In this document: positions 29,077 to 36,870 of the stretch, piece by piece
Layout: the number at the start of each line of letters is the position of its first letter
Numbering within the stretch: position 1 is the stretch's first letter
From: Pseudomonadota bacterium
GTDB lineage: Bacteria; Pseudomonadota; Gammaproteobacteria; Xanthomonadales; Rhodanobacteraceae
Assembly (NCBI GenBank): GCA_023388255.1
Contig: JAEWGO010000012.1
Coordinates: 1 to 64,000, forward strand
Length of the DNA: 64,000 nucleotides
Direction of reading: 5' to 3'
Notes under the pieces: model-generated
The model's input: only the letters and a program-made list of their open reading frames with translations
What the model was told of the DNA's origin: nothing
Databases searched by the model: none
Position numbers and translations under genes: made by a program

Positions 29077-30228
29077 TCAAAGCCCCAGCGTTCTGGCCTT
29101 GAGCGCGTCGTAGTCGGGCTGTGTGATCAGGCCGAGATCAAGCATCTCCTTGGCCTTCTTCAATTTGGCAACCGGGTCGTCAGCCGCCGGCGCGGCCGGC
29201 GCCACCGGTTGTTGCAGACCGCCGATGCCGCCCATCATTCCCGAGGCCATGCCGATGCCCATCATGCCGGCCGCACCGCCGTTCTCGCCCGCCGATTGCA
29301 TGCCGGCAGCGACGCTGGCCTGCAGGTTGGAGTTGCCGCGCGCTCCGGACAGTGCATCGGCGCGCTGCACGGTCTTGAGCAATTCGCGCGTGTTCGCGTC
29401 GTACTCGATCGACACGATGGCGGTCTTGACGATGGTCAGGCCGCGATCGGATTTCCACTGATACGCATTCTCCACCGCATCGGACAGGCTCTTGGCGAAG
29501 CCGATCGAATCCTGCTGGAGCTTGGTGATGCGATTGCCCTTGCCCGGGTCGTTCGAGTACAGGCTGAAGGCCGGCGCGAGCGAACCGACCACTTCGTTGA
29601 AGAGCTGGCTGGCGGCCGCGTTGTCGAGGTCGGTGAAATCGAACACCTGTCCAGGCTGCAGGTAGGCGGCCGGCACGAAGTTCTTCACGAACAGGATCGG
29701 GTCGACGATCTTCAGTGTGTAGGAGCCGCGCGTCACCGCGCCGACCTGGGTGTTGAGGAAGCCGTCGTCCCAGTAGATTTCCGATTGCGTGCCAAAACGG
29801 TTGTCCGGCAATTCCTTCAGCGAGACGAAGAACGCAGCCTGCTGCGAACCCGGCTGGCCGCCGAACTTGAAACGCTCCCAGCTTTGCTTGATCAGCGAAT
29901 CGACGAGGCCGCCGCCGCTGAAGATCGACTGCGAGTTGATGTCGTCCGAGCGCCATTCGTAGCCGCCTGGCTCGGCGGCGAAGCCGGTGATCTTGCCGTC
30001 CTGGAACAGCAGCAATCCGTACCCTTCGGGCACGACGATTTTCGACCCGTTGGTGATGATGTTCGAGGAACCCTTGGTGTTCGAACCGCGTCCGGCATTG
30101 GTTCCTTGTGGCACGGCTGCGAACAACGCCGCCGTCGCCGGCAAGCCGCCGGGCACCGTGTAGAAGTCCTTCCACTGGTCGGCCAGCGTGCCGCCGATCG
30201 AACCCGTCACCGCCTGAACAAGACCCAT
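29077..30228 (-). CDS. SPFH-domain / virion-core-like protein with C-terminal SHOCT domain (YdjI-like)
   Basis: This 383-aa protein has an SPFH/band-7-like core (about 60-310): VPEGYGLLLFQDGKITGFAAEPGGYEW, then YTLKIVDPILFVKNFVPAAY and SIGFAKSLSDAVENAYQWKSDRG. A Gly/Met-rich linker (MMGIGMASGMMGGIGG) is followed by a C-terminal SHOCT helix pair (VAKLKKAKEMLDLGLITQPDYDALK, 352-380). This is the YdjI architecture, which scaffolds membrane microdomains in stress responses. GGGGAG five bases before ATG 30228 sets the start. It is the first gene of the operon; a 165-bp gap with a palindromic element separates it from the zinc-ribbon gene. No PspA gene is adjacent. Confidence 0.85.
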   Translation of the reverse strand: MGLVQAVTGSIGGTLADQWKDFYTVPGGLPATAALFAAVPQGTNAGRGSNTKGSSNIITNGSKIVVPEGYGLLLFQDGKITGFAAEPGGYEWRSDDINSQSIFSGGGLVDSLIKQSWERFKFGGQPGSQQAAFFVSLKELPDNRFGTQSEIYWDDGFLNTQVGAVTRGSYTLKIVDPILFVKNFVPAAYLQPGQVFDFTDLDNAAASQLFNEVVGSLAPAFSLYSNDPGKGNRITKLQQDSIGFAKSLSDAVENAYQWKSDRGLTIVKTAIVSIEYDANTRELLKTVQRADALSGARGNSNLQASVAAGMQSAGENGGAAGMMGIGMASGMMGGIGGLQQPVAPAAPAADDPVAKLKKAKEMLDLGLITQPDYDALKARTLGL

Positions 30229-30372
30229 GATTTCTCCCCGCGATTCGTGGCTGGGTACCGTACCCGCCATGTCCGGCAGACTATACATTCCCGGGCGGCG
30301 GGGCTGGCAAAACCGGGGCGTAGTCCGAGGCTTCCGTACCGTGGAATGTGCCCGAGCCTGCCAGCCGGACGT

Positions 30373-30700
30373 TCAGTACGAAGAAACGAACGCCGATCCC
30401 TCATGCGCAGGCGGAATCGCGAAATCTGCCTTCATGTGCCGGGATTCCTCCACTTCGGTGCGCCCGAACAGGCGCTTGAATTCCCGCCTGAACTGCGGCG
30501 GGCTTCGTTGTCGACCTCGGCGCTGGCGACTGCATTGGCGAGCTCCGTGTGACGTCGCGGAAGCGGGCATGGAAGCTGAGCGCGCTGATGCCGGCTTCTC
30601 CCGCCAGCAAGTCCACGTCCGATTCCTGTTGGCAGGTTGCGTGGATGCGGCGCGGGGCGCGTGCGATCTTGCCGAACTGGCTCTGCGCCGATCGCATCGC
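30373..30700 (-). pseudogene. AraC-family regulator remnant
   Basis: Pieces of an AraC C-terminal domain can be read in different frames. LLAGEAGISALSFHARFRDVTRSSPMQ (about 30540-30630) corresponds to the first helix-turn-helix. SPPQFRREFKRLFGRTEVEESRHMK (about 30430-30500) corresponds to the second, with its conserved SQFSREFKRLFG-like core. Frameshifts separate them, and the N-terminal ligand domain is gone. Confidence 0.6.
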
Positions 30701-30704
30701 ACTC

Positions 30705-30815
30705 CCGCAAATGGCGGGCCGACAGCGTGCCGAATGGCACGACGATGCCGGCGGAGATTCCGATCAGGCTCGGCAGAACGTGGACGCACGTCAGTGGCGT
30801 CATTTCCAGGATCAT
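30705..30815 (-). pseudogene. N-terminal remnant of a small membrane-protein gene
   Basis: The ATG at 30815 has GGGGAG four bases upstream and encodes MILEMTPLTCVHVLPSLIG followed by ISAGIVVPFG. This is the start of a common DUF-type membrane protein (TxLTxxHVxxSLIGIxxG). After about 37 residues it runs into the AraC remnant, so a deletion has fused two dead genes. It lies divergent to the ECF sigma gene. Confidence 0.5.
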
Positions 30816-30955
30816 GTGGCTCCCCTCAATCGTGCGGACAACGCGGCTTTCGCTGAAATCCACGTTGCAGGCAGATGGTCCGGCGACCAAACGAGGGCAG
30901 GTTCACTCGCAGTCACGGCCAGAAAAGGGCGCGTGAACCCGGCCCTTATCCTCTC

Positions 30956-30982
30956 TGTCACAGTTGCACGCGGTCGCGCGTC
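30956..30982 (+). promoter_or_regulatory. ECF41-type promoter
   Basis: TGTCACA, exactly 16 bases, then CGTC. This matches the published ECF41 target consensus (TGTCACA-N16-CGTC) in every position. It lies 32 bp before the sigma-factor start codon, so the gene is very likely autoregulated together with the decarboxylase downstream. Confidence 0.88.
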
Positions 30983-31013
30983 CTGATCCCTGTTCCCCCT
31001 ACGGAGATTGCCG

Positions 31014-31913
31014 ATGGATTCCCCGCTCGCGTTGTTCGAACAGCATCGATCGCGCCTGTTCGGCCTGGCGTACCGGATGCTCGGCACGCCGGCCGATGCC
31101 GAGGACGTGTTGCACGACGCGTGGTTGCGCCTGCACGCGCAGGACGTCGCCACGCTGGACGATCCGGAGGCGTGGCTGGTCACGGTGACGACGCGGCTGG
31201 CACTGGACCGCTTGCGTCGGGCGAAGGCCGAGCGCGAGCACTACGTCGGACCGTGGCTGCCGGAGCCGCTGGTGCCGGACGCCGAACATCCGGACGCGAC
31301 GCTCGAGCGCAGCGAGTCGCTCACCTTGTCGTTCCTGTTGTTGCTCGAACGGCTGAGTCCGGAGGAACGCGCGGCGTTCCTGCTGCACGAGGTGTTCGAC
31401 TACAGCCACGCCGAGGCCGCGGCGATCCTCGGCATCGCGGAGGATGCCAGCCGCCAGCGCGTGCATCGCGCCAGGCAGCGCGTGCGCGAGGCGCGACCGC
31501 GTTTCGACGTGGACGATGCGGCACAGCAGCGGCTGCTGCAGCGCTTCGTCGCGGCGATGGCGGAGCCGACACTCGACACCTTGCGATCGCTGTTCGCCGA
31601 GGACGCGGTGCACATCAGCGATGGCGGCGGCGTGGCACGCGCGACCCTGCGTCCGCTGCACGGCGCCGATCGGCTGGCGCGGCTCTACCTGCAACTGGCG
31701 CACAACTTCTCTGGTCCCGGGGTGCGCTACGAATTTGCCACGCTCAATGGTGCGCCGGCGTTGTTCCTGCACGCCGATGGCGTGCTGGCCACGGCGATGT
31801 GGATCGAGTGCGAAGGCGAACGCATCTCCGCAATCCACGCGCTGCGCCATCCGGGCAAGCTGGCGCGGCTGCTGGCAGTCACGAAGCCGGGGCCTTCCGC
31901 GTCCTTGCATTGA
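31014..31913 (+). CDS. ECF41-family RNA polymerase sigma factor
   Basis: This 299-aa SigJ-like sigma factor has region 2 (about 5-75: LFEQHRSRLFGLAYRMLGTPADAEDVLHDAWL), region 4 (about 105-160: LSPEERAAFLLHEVFDYSHAEAAAILG) and an extra SnoaL-like C-terminal domain (170-290). That extension, with DGGG in HISDGGGVARATL and a HPGKL motif near the end (NPDKL in the family), is what defines ECF41; it regulates sigma activity without a classical anti-sigma factor. ATG 31014 follows GGAG by seven bases. A consensus ECF41 promoter is upstream and the typical partner gene (CMD family) downstream, 39 bp away. Confidence 0.93.
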   Translation: MDSPLALFEQHRSRLFGLAYRMLGTPADAEDVLHDAWLRLHAQDVATLDDPEAWLVTVTTRLALDRLRRAKAEREHYVGPWLPEPLVPDAEHPDATLERSESLTLSFLLLLERLSPEERAAFLLHEVFDYSHAEAAAILGIAEDASRQRVHRARQRVREARPRFDVDDAAQQRLLQRFVAAMAEPTLDTLRSLFAEDAVHISDGGGVARATLRPLHGADRLARLYLQLAHNFSGPGVRYEFATLNGAPALFLHADGVLATAMWIECEGERISAIHALRHPGKLARLLAVTKPGPSASLH

Positions 31914-31952
31914 AACGGCCGATCCAGGCCGTCGTCAAACCAAGGAATCGCC

Positions 31953-32408
31953 ATGAACCGTTTCTCCGTATTCAAGTTCTATCCCGCCATGCAGCCGCTG
32001 GTCGATCTCGGCAAGAACGTCCGTGAGGCAGGGCGCCTGGAGCCGGCGCTGATCGACCTGGTGCTGATGCGCGTCTCGCAGATCAATGGCTGCGCCTTCT
32101 GCCTCGACATGCACAGCAAGGACGCCCGCGCCGCCGGTGAAACCGATCAGCGCCTGCATCTGCTGCCGGCGTGGCGCGAAACGAAGCTGTACAACGAGCG
32201 CGAGCGGATCGCGCTGGCCTGGGCCGAGGAACTGACCAAACTGGCCTCGCCCGAGGCGTTGCCGGATGCGCTGTATGCGCAGGCGCGCGAGCAGTTCGAG
32301 GAGGCGGCTTTGGTCGACCTGACGCTGCTGGTCGTCACGATCAACGGCTGGAACCGGCTCAACATTGCCGCACGCACGATCGGCGGCAACTACAAAGCCG
32401 CCGCCTGA
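31953..32408 (+). CDS. Carboxymuconolactone decarboxylase / AhpD-family protein
   Basis: This 151-aa protein belongs to the CMD/AhpD superfamily of the alkylhydroperoxidase-like type. The redox motif CAFCLDMH (C47, C50, H54) fits a thiol-based peroxidase or disulfide reductase, and the helical C-terminal part has LVVTINGWNRLNIAAR. It follows the ECF41 sigma gene, the standard genomic partner of that group, and is presumably its main target. AAGGA precedes the ATG. A hairpin terminator follows. Confidence 0.92.
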   Translation: MNRFSVFKFYPAMQPLVDLGKNVREAGRLEPALIDLVLMRVSQINGCAFCLDMHSKDARAAGETDQRLHLLPAWRETKLYNERERIALAWAEELTKLASPEALPDALYAQAREQFEEAALVDLTLLVVTINGWNRLNIAARTIGGNYKAAA

Positions 32409-32459
32409 GGGTTTCGAGCCGCATCGCTCCTTCTGCGCGAGGCAGCAGGAACGGTGTCC

Positions 32460-32495
32460 GGAGAAACGGGGTCGGTTGGATCGGCCCCTTTCTCC
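32460..32495 (+). terminator. Terminator of the ECF41 operon
   Basis: GGAGAAACGGGG pairs with CCCCTTTCTCC (one bulged C) around a 13-nt loop. It lies 51 bp past the decarboxylase stop and 39 bp before the convergent YczE-like gene end, so it may serve both. Confidence 0.6.
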
Positions 32496-32533
32496 GCAGC
32501 CGCGGATTTTCGCATCGCGGCTTCGCCGCCCGC

Positions 32534-33184
32534 TCATGGCGACGGTGCGGGTCGCACGACGAGATAGCGCAGGAAGAACTGCGTCAACGGTCCGATCCCG
32601 AGTGCGAAGACCACGGTGCCGACACCCGCGGTACCTCCGAGCAGCACGCCGATGGCGAGCACGCTGACTTCGATGCCCGTGCGCACGCGCCGCAACGGCC
32701 AGCCCGTGCGCCGTGCGAGACCGGTCATGAGTCCATCGCGTGGGCCGGGACCGAGCTGCGCGCCGATGTAGAGGGCGGTCGCGAACGCGCAAGTCGCCAC
32801 ACCCGCGAGCATGTATGCAATGCGCAGCGGCAAGCCGTCGGGCGTGGGCAGCAGGGCGAGATTGAGGTCGGCGAACGGGCCGATCAGCAGCGTATTGGCC
32901 AGGGTCCCGAGTCCGGGCATCTGGCGCAGCGGGATCCATGCCAGCAGCACGACGACCGCTGCGAGGATCATCACCATGCCGAACGACAACGGCAGGTGCA
33001 GCGAGACGCCGAGGTGGAACACGTCCCACGGCGAGGCGCCGATCGTGCCCTTGATCATCAGCGCGATCGCGAAGCCGTAAAGCCACAACCCGGCGAGCAG
33101 GCGCAGCACGCGTTCGGCGAGGCGTCCCGCCTTCAATTGTTGGAGTGGGCCGAGGTTGGCGAGGGTCGGAGTCGTCGTGTTCAT
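32534..33184 (-). CDS. YczE/YitT-family membrane protein
   Basis: This 216-aa inner-membrane protein has five predicted helices (about 28-48, 65-85, 95-112, 120-140, 170-195). The conserved ALMIKGTIGASPWDVFHLG, GPFADLNL and QLGPGPRDGLMTGL motifs define the YczE group of the YitT-like family. Its transport substrate is unknown; Bacillus YczE is needed for surfactant-type non-ribosomal synthesis. It is divergent from a MocR-type regulator with 61 bp between the start codons and a palindrome in the middle, the known YczR/YczE arrangement. Confidence 0.88.
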   Translation of the reverse strand: MNTTTPTLANLGPLQQLKAGRLAERVLRLLAGLWLYGFAIALMIKGTIGASPWDVFHLGVSLHLPLSFGMVMILAAVVVLLAWIPLRQMPGLGTLANTLLIGPFADLNLALLPTPDGLPLRIAYMLAGVATCAFATALYIGAQLGPGPRDGLMTGLARRTGWPLRRVRTGIEVSVLAIGVLLGGTAGVGTVVFALGIGPLTQFFLRYLVVRPAPSP

Positions 33185-33203
33185 GCCGGCAACGATGCCT
33201 TGA

Positions 33204-33228
33204 ATTGGCTATTCGACATAGAGCCAAT
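33204..33228. promoter_or_regulatory. Palindromic operator between yczE-like and mocR-like genes
   Basis: ATTGGCT, 11 bases, AGCCAAT: a perfect 7-bp inverted repeat centred between the divergent starts. It overlaps where both promoters must be, so it is the likely binding site of the MocR-type regulator. Confidence 0.65.
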
Positions 33229-33245
33229 CGTGCGATAGTGGCCTC

Positions 33246-34697
33246 ATGACTCGAGCCCTCGCTCCCGATCGCCTGGCCGCCCTGGTCGGTCCCTTCAATC
33301 GCTTTCCGGCCTACCGCGGCCTTTGTCACGCGCTGCAGGCGCTGATCGGCGACGGCCGCATTCCGATCGGTACGCGCCTGCCGAGCGAGCGCGCCGTCAC
33401 GCTCGCGCTCGGCGTCTCGCGCACCACGGTTACGCGGACCTACGCGGAACTCATTGCGAGCGGATTTGCGACCGCGCGGCAGGGCTCGGGCACGTACGCC
33501 GCCGTGCCGCTGGAGCGCCGGCGCGCGCACGACCATGCGCTGCACGGGCGCGGCGCGATCGATGCGTCCGACGGCGTGATCGACCTGTCCTGCGCGGCCG
33601 GCGCGGCGAGCCACGAGATCGCCGACGCCTACGCGCGTGCGCTGGCCGCGCTGCCGGCTTACCTGTCGACCGACGGTTACCTGCCTTCGGGCCTGCCCGC
33701 GTTGCAGGCCCGCATCGCCGCGTCGTACGTGCGACGCGGCCTGGACACCAGTGCCGATCAGATCGTGGTCACGAGCGGCGCACTGTCGGCCATCGCCATC
33801 GTCGCGCGCGCGCTGTCGCGGCCGGGCGATCGCATCGCGGTCGAATCACCGGGATATCCGAACGCGATCGAGGCGCTGCGGTTCGGCGGCGCGCGCCTGG
33901 TGGCGTCGCCGCTCGCCGATGCGCTCGGCGACGAGGGTTGGGACATCGAGGACATCGAGGCCACCTTGCGGCAGACCTCGCCGCATCTGGCTTACGTGAT
34001 TCCCGATTTCCAGAACCCGACCGGTTTCCTCATGGATGACACGCAGCGCGCACGCTACGCGGCGGCGTTGGCGGCGACGCGCACGGTGGCCATCGTCGAT
34101 GAAACCCTGCAGCCGACGCGCCTGTCCGACGCACCGATGCCCGCGCCGTTCGCCGCGCATGCGACGGATGCCATCACCATCGGCAGCGCCTCGAAGCTGT
34201 GCTGGGGCGGCCTGCGCGTCGGCTGGATCCGCGCGCCGCGTGCGCTGGTCGGACGCATCGTTGCCGCACGCGCGCAAATCGATCTCGGCAGCTCGTTGTT
34301 CGACCAGCTTGTCGTCACCGAGCTGCTCGACGCGGACGATCCGTTCGATCCGCGCCGCGAGCGCATCCGGCAGCAGCGCGATGCACTCGCGCAGGCGCTG
34401 CAGGCGCAGCTTCCCGACTGGCGCTTCCGCCTTCCGCACGGCGGCCTCACGCTGTGGGTGCGGATGCCGCATGGCAGTGCGACGGCGTTGGCCGCCGAGG
34501 TGGAGCGCGCCGGCCTGCACCTCGTCCCCGGCCCGGTCTTCAGCGTCGAAGGCGGCCTCGACACGTGGCTGCGTATTCCGTACACCCGGCCCGAAGAGCA
34601 ACTCGTCAAGGCGGTCGAGTACATTGCGCGGGCGTGGTCAGCCGCGCAGCCGGCCTCCGCCCAGCGCCACAAGGCATCGCGCCCGCTCATCGCCTGA
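33246..34697 (+). CDS. MocR-type regulator (GntR helix-turn-helix plus aminotransferase domain), YczR-like
   Basis: This 483-aa regulator fuses a GntR winged helix (about 20-88: GTRLPSERAVTLALGVSRTTV, RQGSGTY) to a type I aminotransferase fold (105-470). The PLP site is intact: N257-P-T-G, D285, and Lys317 in IGSASKLCWGG. MocR proteins sense PLP or an amino-compound adduct and act as activators or repressors. Here the divergent YczE-like gene and the palindrome in the spacer point to the YczR subgroup controlling YczE. There is no aminotransferase activity to expect in vivo beyond sensing. Confidence 0.92.
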   Translation: MTRALAPDRLAALVGPFNRFPAYRGLCHALQALIGDGRIPIGTRLPSERAVTLALGVSRTTVTRTYAELIASGFATARQGSGTYAAVPLERRRAHDHALHGRGAIDASDGVIDLSCAAGAASHEIADAYARALAALPAYLSTDGYLPSGLPALQARIAASYVRRGLDTSADQIVVTSGALSAIAIVARALSRPGDRIAVESPGYPNAIEALRFGGARLVASPLADALGDEGWDIEDIEATLRQTSPHLAYVIPDFQNPTGFLMDDTQRARYAAALAATRTVAIVDETLQPTRLSDAPMPAPFAAHATDAITIGSASKLCWGGLRVGWIRAPRALVGRIVAARAQIDLGSSLFDQLVVTELLDADDPFDPRRERIRQQRDALAQALQAQLPDWRFRLPHGGLTLWVRMPHGSATALAAEVERAGLHLVPGPVFSVEGGLDTWLRIPYTRPEEQLVKAVEYIARAWSAAQPASAQRHKASRPLIA

Positions 34698-34805
34698 GCG
34701 GGGATCCAGTGTTCGGACGCGATCCCGACCCGGTGTCGCGCTGCCGCTTGAGCCATTGGTCCATTTGTTGCTTACTCCACCTATCGACGCTTTGGGGAGC
34801 GAAGT

Positions 34806-35459
34806 GTGGGAATGGATTCCGTTGCAGGTGTTCAGTGCCGACGCGCACTGCGGGGATTTTTCAGGATCGCGCTGATCGGCGCTGCCATGCTCTGCATCGC
34901 GGCCTGCCAGCAACGCGCAGCCAACGAACAAGCGGCCGAGCAGCGCCGCCCGCAGCAGGCCGGACAGCCGGTCAATCCGTATGCAGTCGCCGGCCACATC
35001 GTCGGCGCACGTGCTGCCGCAGTCATGGGCGATTCGCGAGCGGGCGAGCGACATGTGCGAGCGATCGCTGACGACATCACGCGCTCAGCGCGCATTCCTG
35101 ACGCTACACGTCCGATCGATCACGAGGCGGCGCGTGCGGCCGTTCGGCCATTGCCCAGTGTGCGCAGCACCTTCTGGCTCGATGCGGCCAACCTCGTTGT
35201 GATGGTCGGCGATGCACAGCATCGCAGCATGGACATGATCGATCAGGTCTGTCTCGCGCTGGAGCCGCTTGGAGACACGCTGGCGATCGTCGTGAACGTG
35301 CAGGACGTCACCGCCAAGACGCCCGACGGCGCAACGACGCTGTCGCGCAACTGTCAGTTGCCGGAAGGGCAGAGGGCGATGCTGCAGGCGAAACGGCAGG
35401 TGGATGTGGTGGCGCCGGAGGTGAGGGAGCAGTTTAAGCGGCAGCAGGTGGGGAAGTGA
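34806..35459 (+). CDS. Lipoprotein of unknown function
   Basis: This 217-aa protein has a type II signal: RRALRGFF, a hydrophobic run (20-30), and lipobox IAAC with Cys34. A Gln/Ala-rich linker and a folded C-terminal domain follow, with two further cysteines (VCLALE, NCQLPEG). The segment FWLDAANLVVMVGDAQHRSMDMIDQVC resembles a BON-like or YhcN-like alpha/beta unit, but this is not secure. GTG 34806 is preceded by GGGGAG; ATG 34812 is an in-frame alternative. It is the last ordinary gene before the second repeat-bounded island. Confidence 0.75.
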   Translation: MGMDSVAGVQCRRALRGFFRIALIGAAMLCIAACQQRAANEQAAEQRRPQQAGQPVNPYAVAGHIVGARAAAVMGDSRAGERHVRAIADDITRSARIPDATRPIDHEAARAAVRPLPSVRSTFWLDAANLVVMVGDAQHRSMDMIDQVCLALEPLGDTLAIVVNVQDVTAKTPDGATTLSRNCQLPEGQRAMLQAKRQVDVVAPEVREQFKRQQVGK

Positions 35460-35483
35460 GCGTGATCCTGAGTTTCAGCTAGG

Positions 35484-35500
35484 AAGTGCACTCTGACCCC
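35484..35500 (-). repeat. Inverted copy of GGGGTCAGAGTGCACTT
   Basis: The reverse complement of the 17-mer at 14263-14279, identical in all bases, marks the left edge of the HNH/Mrr island. The next gene begins 24 bp downstream, the same distance as in the first island on the other side. Confidence 0.75.
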
Positions 35501-35524
35501 GGTTTTAGCAAGGAAATCGATACG

Positions 35525-36343
35525 ATGGATTCGATCAACGTCTCGCCAACAGCGTTTTCCGGCAAAGGCAACTGGACCGCCGAACAGCTCAAGCTTGCGT
35601 TCTATTTCTACTGCCAAACACCGTTTGGCAAGCTGCACGGTAGAAACCCGCAAATCATCGAGCTGGCCCGACTCATCGGCCGCACGCCCAGTGCACTGGC
35701 GATGAAACTGGTGAACTTTGCTAGCCTCGATCCTTCGATCACCGGAACTGGCCGTAAAGGCTTGAGTGGCGCGTCTGCACTGGATCGAAAAATTTGGAAC
35801 GAGTTCCACGCAGACTGGGAGCGCCTCACTATCGAGTGTGAGCAACTACGCCAGCATCGCCTACTAGAACACGGCTTGCCAACACCGATGCCCCGGGCGA
35901 GTGTGAATGATTTGGCGCTCACCGACTTCACCGGAGAGACTCGCCAAGCGCTCGTCCTGCAACGCGTCAAGCAGAACTTCTTCCGCCGAGCCGTCCTTAG
36001 TAGCTATCGTGACCGCTGCTGTGTTTCAGGAGTTACCGACAAGCGGCTGTTGGTCGCCAGCCACATCGTGCCGTGGAGCGCTGACAAAGCGAACCGCTTG
36101 AATCCAAGCAATGGCCTATGCCTGTCAGCGATTCATGACAAAGCGTTCGATAGCCACCTTTTCACGTTGAGTGACGATTTCCGCGTCCTGCTCGCCGCAC
36201 CGCTCAAGGCGACAAAAGACACGTTCCTTCGCGACGTGTTTTGGTCAGTTGACGGGAAAGCCATCGAATTGCCCGAGCGATTTGGTCCCGATCTTACGTT
36301 TATTGGGAAACACCGCCAGACCACGCTTGACGCCACCAGCTGA
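35525..36343 (+). CDS. HNH endonuclease
   Basis: This 272-aa protein has an N-terminal helical segment (12-110) of the kind found before HNH domains in restriction-like proteins (GKGNWTAEQLKLAFYFYCQTPFGK..., LARLIGRTPSALAMKLVN). The C-terminal HNH nuclease (150-210) has YRDRCCVSGV, ASHIVPW with His180, NPSNGLCLSAIHDKAFD with Asn196 and His204. The Cys pair may bind structural zinc. The domain layout is that of stand-alone HNH restriction endonucleases, which cut modified or unmodified DNA. No methyltransferase gene is present nearby, so it may be modification-dependent. Its codons are AT-richer than the surroundings. Confidence 0.88.
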   Translation: MDSINVSPTAFSGKGNWTAEQLKLAFYFYCQTPFGKLHGRNPQIIELARLIGRTPSALAMKLVNFASLDPSITGTGRKGLSGASALDRKIWNEFHADWERLTIECEQLRQHRLLEHGLPTPMPRASVNDLALTDFTGETRQALVLQRVKQNFFRRAVLSSYRDRCCVSGVTDKRLLVASHIVPWSADKANRLNPSNGLCLSAIHDKAFDSHLFTLSDDFRVLLAAPLKATKDTFLRDVFWSVDGKAIELPERFGPDLTFIGKHRQTTLDATS

Positions 36344-36356
36344 GCAGGAGGGGAAT

Positions 36357-36659
36357 ATGGACGAAAACTACATCAGCAAAAATGAGTTTTGGGATGATTG
36401 GGAAGTTATACAGAAAGCGAACGGTGACTTGTTTGAGTTCGAAGATGTAAAAGGTCAGCCCATCAACCACGTCTGGACGATTCTCGAATCTGGCGATGAT
36501 GATGACGGTAACTGGTATGCCTCACAGGGTTTCCGCATCGTCAATCGCATGGGGTATGTGATGACCAAGAGACCATGGTCTGACGATTTACGCGATGCGA
36601 TCTATTTTCTCGATGACTTTGACCATGAGGAAGACAAAGAAAAACGAGAACCAAGATGA
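36357..36659 (+). CDS. Small acidic hypothetical protein
   Basis: This 100-aa protein begins 13 bp after the HNH gene with AGGAGGGG before ATG 36357, so the two form an operon. It is very acidic (ESGDDDDGNW, YFLDDFDHEEDKE) and aromatic-rich, with no membrane segment. I know no family. Linkage to a nuclease and the acidity would fit a regulator, an inhibitor or a DNA-mimic, but this is speculation. Confidence 0.7.
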   Translation: MDENYISKNEFWDDWEVIQKANGDLFEFEDVKGQPINHVWTILESGDDDDGNWYASQGFRIVNRMGYVMTKRPWSDDLRDAIYFLDDFDHEEDKEKREPR

Positions 36660-36870
36660 CGATTTGCGCCGTTATGGCTATCGGGACATTCAAGGTCGAG
36701 GCGACCGAATCAACTTCGGTGGTATCCATCGAGTCCAAAAGCCTGCTCGCGATCGAACAGGCTTGCGACTTGTCTTGGATGGGTTCGACGCCGAAACCGG
36801 GAAATACCTGTCGAATGGAGGCATCCAACTTCTGGATGGCAAAGAGAAGAGAGCTCGGGGTCAGGTCTAG
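36625..36870 (+). pseudogene. Hypothetical gene cut short by the GGGGTCAGG repeat
   Basis: This 81-codon frame overlaps the acidic gene by 35 bp and encodes a charged, protein-like stretch (YGYRDIQGRGDRINFGGIHRVQ, DGFDAETGKYLSNGG). It ends exactly inside the repeat at 36857, giving the tail GQV-stop, as also happens in the truncated transposase at 14975. Its original 3' end was therefore probably lost when the repeat arrived. A competing frame starting at 36656 (ATGA overlap) runs on into the Mrr-like gene but looks less like protein. Confidence 0.45.

Noticed and set aside
27742..30552. 936-codon plus-strand frame across the SPFH and zinc-ribbon genes
   Set aside because: It is a shadow. 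The minus strand has zinc ribbons, SPFH and SHOCT domains with ribosome-binding sites.
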